From NCBI GenBank assembly GCA_011316305.1, contig SAUG01000139.1, positions 1 through 64,000 on the forward strand: DNA of 64,000 bases, written 5' to 3'. The DNA is from Rusavskia elegans (lineage: Eukaryota > Ascomycota > Lecanoromycetes > Teloschistales > Teloschistaceae). The notes beneath the pieces were generated by a model. That model ran no database searches, was not told where the DNA came from, and was given only the letters and a program-made list of their open reading frames with translations. A program made the position numbers and the translations under genes. Of this stretch, positions 12,657 to 27,400 are shown one piece after another (within the stretch, counting starts at the first letter, position 1; the number at the start of each line of letters is the position of its first letter).

Positions 12657-15600
12657 CCAGCTTTTATAGAATTAAAGGAGAAGTTCGTCCGGAATAAACT
12701 ATAGTCTATATATATCTAGTAAAAAATATCGGTTTCCGAGTCTATAAAATCTATAATTATTAGTTAAGTAGATAAATAGTAGAATAATATAAAGATACCT
12801 TATACCTATATCTATAGGTAACCTACCTTAGTATTCCTTCCTACTAGCGAAAGTTATTTTCTTTCGATTTAGTTAGATTTTTTTACGTCGGAATATTTAG
12901 TAAACTGCTAGATTTAAAGGATATAATCCTAGAATTATATTATTAATAGATATAGTTCTAGAATTATATTATTAATATCGGTACTAGTTACTTACTACGG
13001 ACTATAATCTAGTAATCTATTATAACTAAACTAGGTCTAATTCTTACTTCTATCGTAGTCGAGAAACTCGGGATTATCGGCTAGATTATTATTATTATTA
13101 AACCTCGCCTTTTAAGCCTCTACTACGACGGCTAGCTAATCTAGCTCCTAGTAAAAGATATAGAAACGATCGGAGAATATTAAATCTAGTATACCGAAGG
13201 TACTATAATTATTAAGTAGATACGGCTCGAATAGGAAAACCTGCCCTAGGATATTCTATAAGGTAGTTTCTAGACTACCGGTTCTAATAATATTACTAAG
13301 TTTTTTCTAGTTCTTTTTATTACCGTATCGCGTATATTCTATATTATCGGCCTAGTTAATTAGAATCCTAGCTAAATACTATCCGGTCCGAGCTATTCTA
13401 GAAAGACTTCGGATCTTTTAGACTTTCTTTATACTATATACTTATTTCGCGGAAATTATTATAGCTAGATTATTATAGTTAAATTAAAGGATAGTATATA
13501 GGATAGTAAAAGTAATATAAGATATCTATTATAAAAAAATTAAACTATATTTAGTATTTCCGGTATTAATAAAGTATTTATAAAGTTTATAGATTAAAAC
13601 CTAGAAAGACGTATATTTCTATTTCTATTTCCGGTAATCTTTATAGTTATCCTATATAAAAAAAGCTTATAGCCGATCTTTTTATAAGCCGGATTTAAAA
13701 TACTAGCTAAAATAGGAATTATTAGATTTAAAAGACTAGTAAGCGAGGATAATATAAAGAAATATTCTTCCTAGGAATTATTATACGGTAAGAAAAGTTA
13801 ATAGTTTAAAGCCTAACCGTTCCCGTTTAGTTAAGCGTTCTAGATATAGTTTTCAAGTCTTTTTCCGGATCTAGACTATAAAAGTTCTATACTAGCGGTT
13901 TTATTTTTTATTAAGCTAAAATATATAGAACTACTACTTTAAAGTTTATAGTTTAGACGCCTTTACGACTTTTTCGGCCTACTATTTAGTATTAACTATA
14001 TTATCTACTATCCGGTTAACTAGCTTATAGATAATATATTTATTATAGTTAACGAGTACGAGATATATAGCGAGTTAAATAGATTTATAGTAATAATACT
14101 AAAGTAAAGTAGTATAATTAGAGGAGGATACTATTTAAACTTTATCTACCTAGAAGCGAAGGTAGATTTAGAAAAAAATAAAGAACCAGTTTTACTCTAT
14201 ATAGATCCTAGTAATATTATATATACCTTTAAACTTCTATTAAAGCCCGTTTTTAATATCTAATTAGTAGATAATTCGAGTATTAAAAGAAAGAATACCC
14301 TACTAGAAGATTATATCCGGAAAATAAAAGATAATACTATACCGGTTTATTATTATTTAGTATTATAAACTAAGTCTAGTTATATAAATAGGGTCGGCGT
14401 CTACTTCTATATTATCCTTTTCTAAAACAGGAATTATACGTACCTATTTTATCTACTATTCTTTTTTTATAAGAAAAAGATATTATACTAGTTCGGTTCC
14501 TCCTATAGTAAGATATATAATATTAATAGTAATATAAAGTATATTTCTATTAGCTTTTTATTTTTCCTACGAAGCTAGGAATAGACCGGTTACCGGTACG
14601 GGTTATACCGCTAATATTTTAAAAAAGAAAAATTAAGTATTTAGAAAGGTCGAAATAAAGGCGATAATATCCCGGGTAGAAACAAGGGTATATAGTCGAT
14701 AGAATTCTATAGAAAGGTTAGAAATATAGTCCTAGAACTATATTAGACCCGGCCTAAATAAAGGGTTCCGCGATATATTAAATAGAAGATATAATAGCCG
14801 AATAGGAGCTATATCCGGCTATTAGTTTAAATCTAATACTCGGAAAAAAATAAAGCTAACCCGGTATTTATTTTATACTCTATAGCAGATATCTTTCTTA
14901 TACGCCTATTTAAGGTATTTATTAAAACGGCCTTTAATATATAAGAAAGCTTAAATCTAGTAATTATAAGAAAAAGGTTAGCTAAAAAGTAGATTTAGAT
15001 AATCTTCGAAGCTATTAGTATATTATTAAAAGCGCGCTATAGCGCGTTACCTATTATAAATTAGGTTATTCGCGGCCTAATTATCCTATTCGGTTTATTT
15101 AAAAGTAAAGGCTTTAAATTCGCGACTATTAAAGGGATAGATATCTTTAAATAGTATAACTAAAAGATCTTTAATAGTATTATAGAATTTATAATAAACT
15201 ATAAAACTTTTATAATAGAAAAGATTAGATATAATTAGCTCTATAGATATAGAGCCGAGGTCTCGAATAAAATAGAATAGATAGGTTAATATTTTAAAGC
15301 CTATAGGCCTTTCGTCTAGATTTTAGAAATAATCCTTTTAAGCTTAAAAGTAGTATATATTACGAAGTAGGGTAATACTAGGATAGAAAGCTCTACTATA
15401 AATTTTAATAAAATTATCGAAGCCGAAATCGAAATAGAATTTATTAGAAAGAATAATTTCCTTAGATATATTATATTAGTAAACTAGTATCTACTTTATA
15501 GCACCTCGGGCTTTCTATAGCGAATTATATATAATATTAGCCTTTAAATTATAGGCCGATAGAATAAAAAAAAGCCTTTTAAATTCCTGCGTAGTATTAG

Positions 15601-18541
15601 CGCGCCTTACTACTTCTATCTATAAAGGGTCGAGATAGTTAGCCGGGATAGGGTAGTAGATATCTATAGGAGCTAATAATTTAAAGAAATATAGTATTTA
15701 ATTAATAGATATATTAATACAGGCGGCTTTAAAACTTTAAAAATAGCGGGTAGATATATATTTAGAATAGGTTAATCGAATAGTAGGAAAGATAATTAAG
15801 TCTATCTAGCTTAATTAAAAATCGTAACCTATATAGATAGTATCCTATTCTATTTATATTATATTAGGGAAATATATATAGATATTAAAGTTTCGTTTTC
15901 GGTCGGCAGAACTAAAGCTAATATATAGTTATTTAAGTTTATAAATACTATAGCTATAGATCGTAAAACGCGGGTTCTATATAATATATTAATAAAAAGG
16001 CGGGTAGAAGTACTAGTAAAATAGATAGAAGTAGACCGCTAGAATTATAGGAGCGAGAATAATACTATCGATATTAATAGTAGTACGGATCTAAAGGTCG
16101 TTTTACTCTTCTATTATAAGTCGTTCGAGTAAAGCCTTCTCGCTACAGCTAACGTTAAGGGAGGATAGGATAGATTCCCTAGCGAGGAGAGCGCGCTAAT
16201 TAATATTACGGAAATCCGGGTAAATAGAATTATTACGCCGTAATATTATTAAACGGTATAGAGGCGGGAGGAATAAAATAGACGAAGCTTTCTAGGGACT
16301 AAACGATTTCTAATATATAGTAAATTCGCCGAAGCTCCGAATATTAAGTAGAAGGTCGGGGCGGTAGCTAGCTAGAATATCTATTAGCGATCTAATAATA
16401 GATAAAGGTAGAAAGAAGATTTACTATAATTATATAAATATCGAAAGGCTGTTATAAGGATTTTATTAGCCTGTTTAAACTTTATAGGCCGTAGTTATAG
16501 CGGCGGTAATATAGGTAGTACTAACCGTGGTTATTATAGTAGTAATAATTCTATAGGCCGTAGTTATTACCGCGGTAAGGTATTAGATAGCTATAGTAGA
16601 AGTCTAAGTCTATTATCTAAAGGTATATAAAGAATCTATTTAGTATCTAAGTCGCTACTAAAAACGGATAGGGCTCGAATACTGTTTATAGGAGCAGAAT
16701 CCTTAATTTATACCGGAAACGTAGTTTATAACCTTTTATATAAGCGTCCTCCCCTATATCGGGCTATATTTATCGAGTAGGGAACTCTAATAGGAAGGGT
16801 AAGAGTTAATATATTACCGGTAAGGCGAGGTAAAAGACGCTTATCGCTCGGTAGTTAGTATAGGGTATTAACCTAGTAAAGTATATTATTATTAGGGAAG
16901 CGATCTTCGACTCCGTAGAATAGGATAATAATAGAAAGAAAGGTAGAAATAGATAGTAAAATCGAAGGTTTAGGTTATAATTCTACTATAAGTAGAATAA
17001 ACCCCTAGGGCTTTCTACGCCGGACTAATCTATCGCTAGAAAAAGGTTCTAATTAAGCTATTAGCTTCGATACGTAGCCCTAGAATTATATCCTAGGGTC
17101 GATATAGAATTTAAACGGGGTACGACGTAGTCCTAGGACTACGAAGGTCTATTTAGTACTATAGTATATACTAATAGATACCTTCGGGGCCTCGGTAGAA
17201 AGAATAGGAGGAACGAGGGCGGCAGCCGGAACTACCTAAAATTCTTAGTTCGAAGCCTTCTTTACTTTAAATATTATTTTATAACTTTTAGCCGCTTCCT
17301 TCCTCTTTTCTTCTATCTAGTACTTTTTAGGCCTGCTTTAAAGTATTTTAGGTAGTTAGATAGATATATTACGCTCCGGTAGAAATATTTAGCGCTAGAC
17401 TTTAAAATTATAAAGGGGGTTAACCGGTAAAAAATATCGTTAGGCGGTTCTAATAGAAAAAAAGGAGAAATAGGTATCTAACTTATACGACGTAAGGACG
17501 TAAAAAATCGGCTATTATTATATAATAGGAAAGGACTATTACTAATATTACTAGGAAATACGTAAATTAGGTTTTAATTACGAGTACGAAGTAATAAATA
17601 GAAAATAAGAAAACCCGTTACCCTAATATTTAATATCTAGATTAGGCGGTAAAAGCAGGGAACTAGTATTCTATCGGGAATAATAAGTCCCCCCCGGTAT
17701 ATAGAGCAGATTATAAGCTAGTACGCTTTAACTTTTATTAGGGACTTATTATAGAGCTAGCGGGCTTTTTTACCTATTTAAATAAGAAATAGCCGCCTAG
17801 ATAGATCGTTAATAGTACTATAGTAGAAGAGAGGCCTATAGTAGGCTTTATAGTAATAAAGAATAGAACTAGGTAGTACCTAGAGTTTTAGATTATTAAC
17901 GAACAGCCTACTACTTTATATACTACTATTTTTATCGTATAGTATTATATTCCTATTTAACGGCAGCGGGGAATTATCTATAACCTATATTAAGGGTTAG
18001 GTAGGCTAGTAATAGCTTCGCTAAACTTAAGAAGGAGCTAGTAAAGGTAGAATAAAAAAAGTAAAGGTAGAAATAAGAAATTTACGTAAAACCTGCCGCC
18101 TTATAGAGAAGTAAAGGATAAAACCTTTAGTTAATTAATTACTACCTTTAAATCTTTTTAACGCGTATATATATAGATAACTATATAGGTTACTATTAAA
18201 TTAATTAGATAATTAAATCTTCCCGGCGATTAATTAGATAATTAAATTTTCCTTCGCTCTAAGTAATAATTATACTAGCGGTAGCGGTAGGAAGCGGTAG
18301 GAAGCAGGATTTAGATAAATATTAAAACTAATAGCAACTATATAATTAGATATACTACGAACTATTATAATTATTTTAGTTCTAAAAGCTAGAAGTTTAT
18401 TATAAAATAATTCTATAGAACTTTCGTACCGGAACGGTATTAATAGGACGATATTAATATATAATACGACCGACCGATATTAACCAAGTTCTATAGAATA
18501 CCCGCCTAACCCTAACCTTCTATACCGTATAATAATTATAT
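12657..18541 (+). repeat. Subtelomeric 5.88-kb unit, complete copy 2
   Basis: Second full copy, 5885 bases. It is collinear with copy 1 and differs mostly by C/T and G/A transitions, as RIP predicts. Both relic frames are present in the same places. It ends in the telomere-like CTAACCCTAACCTT at 18506-18519. Confidence 0.9.
18506..18519. repeat. Internal telomere-like tract at end of unit copy 2
   Basis: CTAACCCTAACCTT, one transition away from two perfect telomere repeats. Confidence 0.65.
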
Positions 18542-21500
18542 CCAGCCTTTATAGAATTAAAAGAGAAATTTATCCGGAATAAACTATAGTCTATATATAT
18601 CTAGTAAAAAATATCGGTTTCCGAGTCTATAAAATCTATAATTATTAGTTAAGTAGATAAATAGTAGGATAATATAAAGATACTTTATACCTATATCTAT
18701 AGGTAACCTACTTTAGTATTCCTCCCTACTAGTAAAAGTTATCTTCTTTCGATCTAGTTAGATTTTTTTACGTCGGAATATTTAGTAAACCGCTAGATTT
18801 AAAGGATATAGTCCTAGAATTACGTTATTAATAGATATAGTTCTAGAATTATATTATTAATATCGGTACTAGTTACTTACTGTAGACTATAATCTAGTAA
18901 TCTATTATAACTAAACTAGGTCTAATTTTTATTTCTATTGTAGTCGAGAAACTCGGGATTATTAGCTAGATTATTATTATCGTTAAACCTTGCCTTTTAA
19001 GCCTCTACTGCGACAGCTAGCTAATCTAGCTCCTAGTAGAAGATATAAAAATAATCGGAGAATATTAGATCTAGTATACCGAAAGTACTATAATTATTAA
19101 GTAGATATAGCTTAAATAGGAAGACCTGCCCTAGAATACTCTATAAAGTAATTTCTAGACTACCGGTTCTAATAATATTACTAAGTTTTTTCTAGTTCTT
19201 TTTATCGCTGTATCGCGTATATTCTATATTATCGGCCTAGTTAATTAGAATCCTAGCTAAGTACTATCCGGTCCGAGCTATTCTAGAAAGGCTTCGGATC
19301 TTTTAGACTTTCTTTATACTATATATTTATTTCGCGGAAATTATTATAGCTAGATTATTATAGTTAAATTAAAGGATAGTATATAGGATAGTAGAGGTAA
19401 TATAAGGTATCTATTATAAAAAAATTAAACTATACTTAGTATTTCCGGTATTAATAAAATATTTATAAAGTTTATAGATTAAAACCTAGAAAAACGCGTA
19501 TTTCTATTTCCGTTCCCGGTAATCTTTATAGTTATCCTACGTAAAAAAGGCTTATAGCCGATCTTTCTATAAGCCGGATTTAAAATACTAGCTAAAATAG
19601 GAATTATTAGATTTAAAGGACTAGCAAGCGAGGATAATATAAGGAAATATCCTTCCTAGGAATTATTATACGGCGGGGAAAGTTAATAATTTAAAGCCTA
19701 ACCGTTCCCGTTTAGTTAAGCGCTTTAAATATAGTTTTTAAGTCTTTTTCCGGATCTAGACTATAAAAGTTCTATACTAGCGGTTTTATTTTTTATTAAA
19801 CTAAAGCGTATAGAACTACTACTTTAAAGTTTATAGTTTAGACGCCTTTACGACTTTTTCGGCCTACTATTTAGTATCGACTATATTATCTACTATCCGG
19901 TTAACTAGCTTATAGATAATATATTTATTATAGTTAATGAGTACGAGGTATACGGCGAGTTAAATAGATTTATAGTAATAACGCTAAAGTAAGGTAGTAC
20001 GATTAGAGGAGGATACTATTTAAACTTTATCTACCTAGAAGCGAAGGTAGATTTAGAAAAAAATAAAGAACCAGTCTTATTCTATATAGATCCTAGTAAT
20101 ATTATATATACCTTTAAACTTCTATTAAAGCCTGTTTTTAATACCTAATTAGTAGATAATTCGAGTATTAAAAGAAGGAATACCCTACTAGAAGATTATA
20201 TCCGGAAAATAAAAGATAATACTATACCGGTCTATTATTATTTAGTATTATAAACTAAGTCTAGTTATATAAATAGGGTCGGCGTCTGTTTCTATATTAT
20301 CTTTTTCTAAAGTAGGAATTATATATACCTATTTTATCTACTATTTTTTTTTTATAAAAGAAAGATATTACGCTAGTTCGGTTCCTCCTATAATAAGATA
20401 TATAATATTAATAGTAATATAAAATATATTCCTATTAGCTTTTTATTTTTCCCGCGAAGCTAGGAATAGACCGGTTACCGGTACGGGTTATACTACTAAT
20501 ATTTTAAAAAAGAAAAGTTAAGTATTTAGAAAGGTCGAAATAAAGGCAATAATATCCCGGGTAGAGACAAGGGTATATAGTCGATAGAATTTTATAGGAA
20601 AGTTAGAAACGTAGTCCTAGAACTATATTAGACCCGGCCTAAATAAAGGGTTCCGTAATATATTAGATAGGAAATATAATAGCTAAATAAAAACTATATC
20701 CGGCTATTAATTTAAATCTAATACTCGGAAAAAAATAAAACTAACCCGGTATTTATTTTATACTCTATAGTAGATATCTTTCTTATACGCCTATTTAAGG
20801 TATTTATTAAAACGGCCTTTAATATATAAAAAAGCTTAAACCTAGCGATTATAAGAAAAAGGTTAGCTAAAAAGTAGATTTAGATAATCTTTAAAGCTAT
20901 TAGTACGTTATTAAAAGCGCGCTATAGCGCGTTACCTATTATAAATCGGGTTATTCGCGGCCTAATTATCCTATTCGGTTTATTCGAAAGTAAAGGTTTT
21001 AAATTCGCGACTATTAAAAAGATAGATATCTTTAAATAGTATAACTAAAAAATCTTTAATAGTATTATAGAATTTATAGTAAACTATAAGACTTTTATAA
21101 TAGAAAAGATTAGATATAATTAGCTCTATAGATATAGAGCCGAGGTCTCGAGTAAAATAGAATAGGTAGGTCGATATTTTAAAGCCTATAGGCCTTTCGT
21201 CTAGATTTTAGAAATAATCCTTTTAAGCTTAGAAGTAGTATATATTACGAAGTAGAATAATACTAGGATAGAAAGCTCTACTATAAATTTTAATAAAATT
21301 ATTAAAGCCGAAGTCGAGGTAGGATTTATTAGAAAGAATAATCTCCTTAGATATATTATATTAGTAAGCTAGTATCTATTTTATAGCGCTTCGGGCTTTC
21401 TATAGCGAATCGTATATAATATTAGCCTTTAAATTATAGGCCGATAGAATAAAGAAAAGCCTTTTAAATTCCTATATAGTATTAGCGCGCCTTACTACTT

Positions 21501-24418
21501 CTACCTATAAAGGGTCGAGATAGTTAGCCGGGATAGGGTAGTAGATATCTATAGGAGCTAATAATTTAAAGAAATATAGCTCCTAATTAATAGATATATT
21601 AATATAGGCGGCTTCGAAACTTTAAAAATAGCAGGTAGATATATATTTAGAATAGGTTAATTAAATAGTAGGAAAGATAATTAAGTCTATCTAGTTTAAT
21701 TAAAAATCGTAACCTATATAGGTAGTATCCTATTCTATTTATATTATATTAGGGAAATATATATAGATATTAAAGTTTCGCTTTTAGTCGGTAGAACTAA
21801 AGCTAATATATAGTTATTTAAACTTATAAATACTATAGCTATAGATTATAAAGCGCGGGTTCTATATAATATATTAATAGAAAGGCGGGTAGAAGTACTA
21901 GTAAAATAGATAGAAGTAGACTGCTAAAGTTATAGGAGCGAGAATAATACTATCGATATTAATAGTAGTATAGATCTAAAAGTTATTTTACTTTTCTATT
22001 ATAAATCGTTCGAGTAAAGCCTTCTCGCTATAGCTAATATTAAGGGAGGGTAGAATAGACTCTCTAGCGAAGAAAGCGCGCTAATTAATATTATAAAAAT
22101 CCGGGTAAATAGGATTATTATACCGTAATATTACTAAATAGTATAGAAGCGGGAAAAATAGAATAGACGAAGCTTTCTAAAAACTAAATAATTTTTAATA
22201 TATAGTAAATTCGCCGAAGCTCCGAGTATTAGATAGAAGGTCGGGGTAGTAGCTAGCTAGAATATCTATTAGTAATCTAATAATAGATAGAAATAGGAAA
22301 AAGGTTTACTATAATTATATAAATATCGAGAAGCCGTTATAAGAATTTTATTAGCCTATTTAAATTCTATAGGCCGTAGTTATAGCGGCGGTAATATAGG
22401 CGGTACTAACCGTAGTTATTATAGTAGTAATAATTCTATAGGCTATAGTTATTACCGCAGTAAAGTATTAAATAGCTATAATAGAAGTCTAGGTCTATTA
22501 TCTAAAAGTATATAAGGAATCTATTTAGTATTTAAGTCGCTGCCGGAAATAGATAAGACTTAAATACTATTTATAGGAATAGGATCTTTAATTTATACTA
22601 GAAATATAGTTTATAACTCTTTATATAAACGTCTTCCTTTATATCGGGCTATATTTATCGAGTAGGGAATTCTAATAGAAAAGGTAAAAATTAATATATT
22701 ACCGGCGAGGTAAAGTAAAGGACGTTTATCGCTCGGTAGTCGGTATAGGGTATTAACCTAGTAAAGTATATTATTATTAAGGAAGCGATCTTCGATTCTA
22801 TAGAATAGGATAATAATAGAAAGAAAAGTAGAAATAGATAGCGAAATCGAAGGTTTAGATTATAGTTCTATTATAGATAGAATAAGCTCCTAGAGCTTTC
22901 TATACCGGACTAATCTATTACTAGAGAAAAGTTTTAATTAAGCTATTAGCTTCGATATATAGCCTAAGAATTATATTCTAGGGTCGATATAGAATTTAAA
23001 CGGGGTATAACGTAGTCCTAGGACTACGAAAGTTTATTTAATACTATAGTACGTACTAATAGATACCTTTAGGGCTTCGGTAGAAGAAATAGAAAGAGTA
23101 AAGGCAGTAGCCGGAACTATCTAAAATTCTTAGTTTAAGGCCTTTTTTATTTTAAATATTATTTTATAACTTTTAGCTACTTCCTTTTTTTTTTTTTTTA
23201 TTTAGTACTTTTTAGGCCTGCTTTAAAGTATTTTAGATAATTAGATAGACGTATTACGCTCCGGTAGAAATACTTAGCGCTAGACTTCGAAATTATAAAA
23301 GGGGTTAACCGGTAAAAAGTATTATTAAGCGGTTCCGATAGAAAAAAAAAAGAATAGATATCTAATTTACGCGACGTAAGGATATAAAAAGTCGGCTATT
23401 ATTATATAATAGGAAAGGACCGTTACTAATATTATTAGAAAATATATAAGTTAGATTTTAATTATAAGTACGAAGTAATAAATAGGAAATAGGAAAACCT
23501 ATTACTCTAATATTCGATATCTAGATTAGGTAGTAAAAGTAGGGAACTAGTATTCTATTAGAAATAATAGGTCCCTTCCGGTATATAAAACGGATTATAG
23601 ACTAGTACGCTTTAACTTTTATTAAAGACTTGTTATAGAGCTAGCGGGCTTTTTTACCTATTTAAATAAAAGATAGCCGCCTAGATAGATCGTTAATAGT
23701 ACTATAATAGAAGAGAGGCCTATAATAGGTTTTATAGTAATAAAGAATAGAACTAGATAATATCTAGAGTTTTAGATTATTAATAAATAGCCTGCTATTT
23801 TATACGCTACCGTCTTTATTATATAGTATTACGTTCCCGTTTAACGGCAGCGGGAAGTTATCTACGACCTATATTAAAGATTAAATAGGCTAGTAATAGC
23901 TTCGCTAAACTTAAAAAGGAGCTAGTAAAAGTAGAATAGAAGGAGCGAAGGTAGAAATAGGAAATTCGCGTAGAATCTACCGCCTTATAAAGAAGTAAAG
24001 GGTAAGACCTTTAGCTAATTAATTATTATTTTTAAATTTTTTTAACGTATATATATACGGATAATTATATAGGTTACTATTAGATTAATTAGACAATTAA
24101 ATCTTCCCGGCGATTAATTAGATAATTAAATCTTCTCTTGCCCTAAACGATAATTATACTAGCGGTAGCGGTAGAAAGCGGCGGGAAGCAGGATTTAGAT
24201 AAATATTAAAACTAATAGCGACTATATAGTTAGATATACTATAAACTATTACGATTATTTTAGTTCTAAAAGCTGGAGGTTTATTATAAAACGATTCTAT
24301 AGAACTTTTATACCGGAATAGTATTAATAGGACGATATTAATATACGGTACGACCGACCGATTTTAACCAAGTCCTATAGGATACCCGCCTAACTCTAAC
24401 TCTCCGCACCGTACAATT
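18542..24418 (+). repeat. Subtelomeric 5.88-kb unit, complete copy 3 (centromere-proximal)
   Basis: Third full copy; its right end (telomere-like tract at 24390-24403, then CCGCACCGTACAATTAG) marks the inner edge of the array. The same terminal word closes the truncated copy at 3852, which supports it as the true end of the repeated unit. Confidence 0.9.
24390..24403. repeat. Internal telomere-like tract at end of unit copy 3
   Basis: CTAACTCTAACTCT, two decayed telomere-like repeats at the inner edge of the array. Confidence 0.55.
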
Positions 24419-27400
24419 AGAACCCTCGTTTTCTATAAAGAAAAGCCTTTTAAATTTAATATCCTTAAAATCTATTACTAGTAAGGTATTAAGCCTATTA
24501 TTAACCTTACGTATTTATTTCCGGAGCCGAAGGTTAGTATTAAAATAATATAAAGAAAATAGTCTTTTATTATTATTATCTATTATATATAATAGAAAGA
24601 TAATTAAACTACTCTAGTATTTAGTATAGCGGTCTAAAGTCGATAATTTTTAGATTCTATAGAATATTTTAGCTTATATATAACCTTCTTTAAAGGATTT
24701 TAAGATACGAATAATTATTTAATTAATTAAAGACCGCGAAGTCCCGGGGATAGCTAATCGACGAAGAGTTTTTAATATACTAAATATAGTATATTTAACT
24801 AAAATATTCGGATGAGCGGGCTATTAGCTTATTAGTAATAGTTTAATATAAAGTAATATAGTTTAAAAGGAAAGAGTCTTTACTATATATAAGCGGTTCT
24901 ATATATTTTCGAAGATTTTATTTATCTATTTCGAACCCTACGATCTAACGACTAATTCCTATATAATTAAACTACGGAGTACTAAAACCGGTATTTTAGA
25001 AATCGGATAAAAGTAGACGATTATATATTTATTTCTAATCCTACTAGCTGCTTTTATATTAATTTTTAAGGAGCGATAAAAGAAAATAATTCTCTTCCGC
25101 CGTTATCTATAATATATCGAGCTAAATCTCTATTTAGCCTGCTAGTAGCTTCGGTAATAGTTTTATTACGAAAAACTTTAACTATTACTTTAGTAGTAAA
25201 GATTATATATAAACCTAACTGATATTACTATTTTATAACGGAGTTTTTTTAAATCGATAGCTAATACTATAAACCTCGCTTAGATACTTTTCGACTATAT
25301 TTCGATTTTTACTAAAGGATTTTTTATTAAGATTATATATAGTTGCTGCGTATTAGAAATTCGTTTCTAGTATTAGATACGGGATAGGTAGCCTACTAGA
25401 AGGTATTTCTAGTAAAAAAGGTTTAGCGATTTCTAAACCTTTAATTTCTTTATATATAGCCTTTAATACTGGACCTTTAGTTATATATAGCTTTTATAGA
25501 TAGCGTTTAACTCTAGTTCGAAAAAGATAGTAGCTATATTCTATATAAATAATTACTTATATAGAAGTATTATATACTAATCCGATTACTTCTATTTCTA
25601 CCGCGGTAGATACCGCTACGGATCTCGTAGATCGCTGAATACTATACTTACGATTAATAAAAAAGCTAGCTTTAAAAAAATAGATATAATTGCGTATATA
25701 TCTAGGATAGTAACTTTTTTATATATATACGTAATTAGATAATAGTTTTTATTAATAAAAGTAAAAATCTAAAATATAGGCGGTAGGGCAAAAGTAACCC
25801 TATAATTATTAAAGTAGTTTCGAAAGTTTATATATAAATACGACTAGCCTAAACTCTCTAGTAAAACTCTTTCGAATTTCTTATTTATAACGGCGTTCGA
25901 ATACGTTTATTAAATTCTAAAACTTTATACGTAAATATAGAACGTTATAGAGTATTATATATAGAGTAAAAGCTATAAATAGAAATAAATAGAAGCCGGA
26001 AGATCTATAAGATAATTTAGCTCTATATAACTAATAGAATTAATAGAAATAGTAGAATATTCGAAAAACCGGTTCTTTTCTAGAACTTATTTTTTATAAA
26101 TATCTAACCGCTACTAAACCTATATATAATACTTTCGGCTATACCCGATCTATTTTGATTTCTAAAGCTGTAGATAATTAACTTTTAACGGCAAAACCCG
26201 AAACCTCTATATAAATAATAGCGCTATTCCTCTAATTCTAAATCTTCTTTAATCCTATACCTTGGTTACCTATAAGATTCCCTAGATATAAAACTACCTG
26301 CCGGTTACTAGAATTATATACAACTAACTACCGGTTATTAGAAATATTATTATCTATTTTAGGACCTTCTTCTCTAGCTAAATAGTATACTACCGGGACT
26401 ATATAGAAGCTGATTAGTTTAACTATATAATAAATAATAATATATAGTAGATATAGAAAAGTAAATATATAATATAATTTATATATTATATATTTTATAA
26501 TAGGTAAAGAGGCCGCTAGATTACCGACTTTTTTAAAAAGATTCTATATTTATATAGAACTATACCTTTTCTACTAGATTTTTAACTAGTTTAGGTCCTT
26601 TTTTTTATCTATAAATAGTTTATTTCTTGCCGCTAAAACCTGAAATAAGGTTAGTATCTAAAGCCCTCGGGTAGATATAATAGAGAGATTACTACGTTTA
26701 TATATATAAGGTAAAATCTTCGCTATATATAATAAAATACTAGTCTAGAGAATTAGTTTATCTATCGGTACCGCTAAAACGGTAAAAGGGTCGGATTTTA
26801 GATAGATTAAGTCGCCGTTCCGTATAATACTATTAAAGTAACTACTATTAAACGGAGATACTATATATAATAGTTAGCTAATATACTTTTAATAGAAATA
26901 ACCCGCGTCTACTAATAACTAGTAGAATAGGTATTAGATAACTTACTAATTAGATATTTCAAGTAATTAGACGTAATATAATAGATAAAGCGGATATATT
27001 AATTAGTAGTCTATATAAAACTATTAGTAATTCTACCTTTTATACTAAACCTTATATATAAGGCCCGTTCTAATATATAAACTCGTATATAAAATAATAT
27101 TTAGATATTTATAAACTGGTTTCTAGTAGTATTAGGGTACGTAGAAGGAGTTTCGATACTCTAAATAAGTAATTCGAAATTTAGAAAATAGAAATTAAAG
27201 AATACAAAGCGAGTTATTTAATAGAATAAATTAATACTAGCTCTATATAGATCTATACGGGTAATCTTATAATATAATAGATATAAATAAATAATGGAAT
27301 AAAGATAAGAGTTATATATAATATAGAGGTAAGATAAAATCTTATATATAGCGAGGATTTTAGAGGTAAAAAGGTTATATAGATTTAGGTATAACCCCGT

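Noticed and set aside
67..24418. Telomere-linked RecQ helicase gene
   Set aside because: Position suggests it, but I found no Walker A, DEAH-type or RecQ motif in the relic frames read, even allowing for RIP changes. Not excluded, just unsupported.
67..24418. CRISPR-like or short tandem array
   Set aside because: The period is 5.88 kb and the host is a eukaryote; there are no short spaced repeats.
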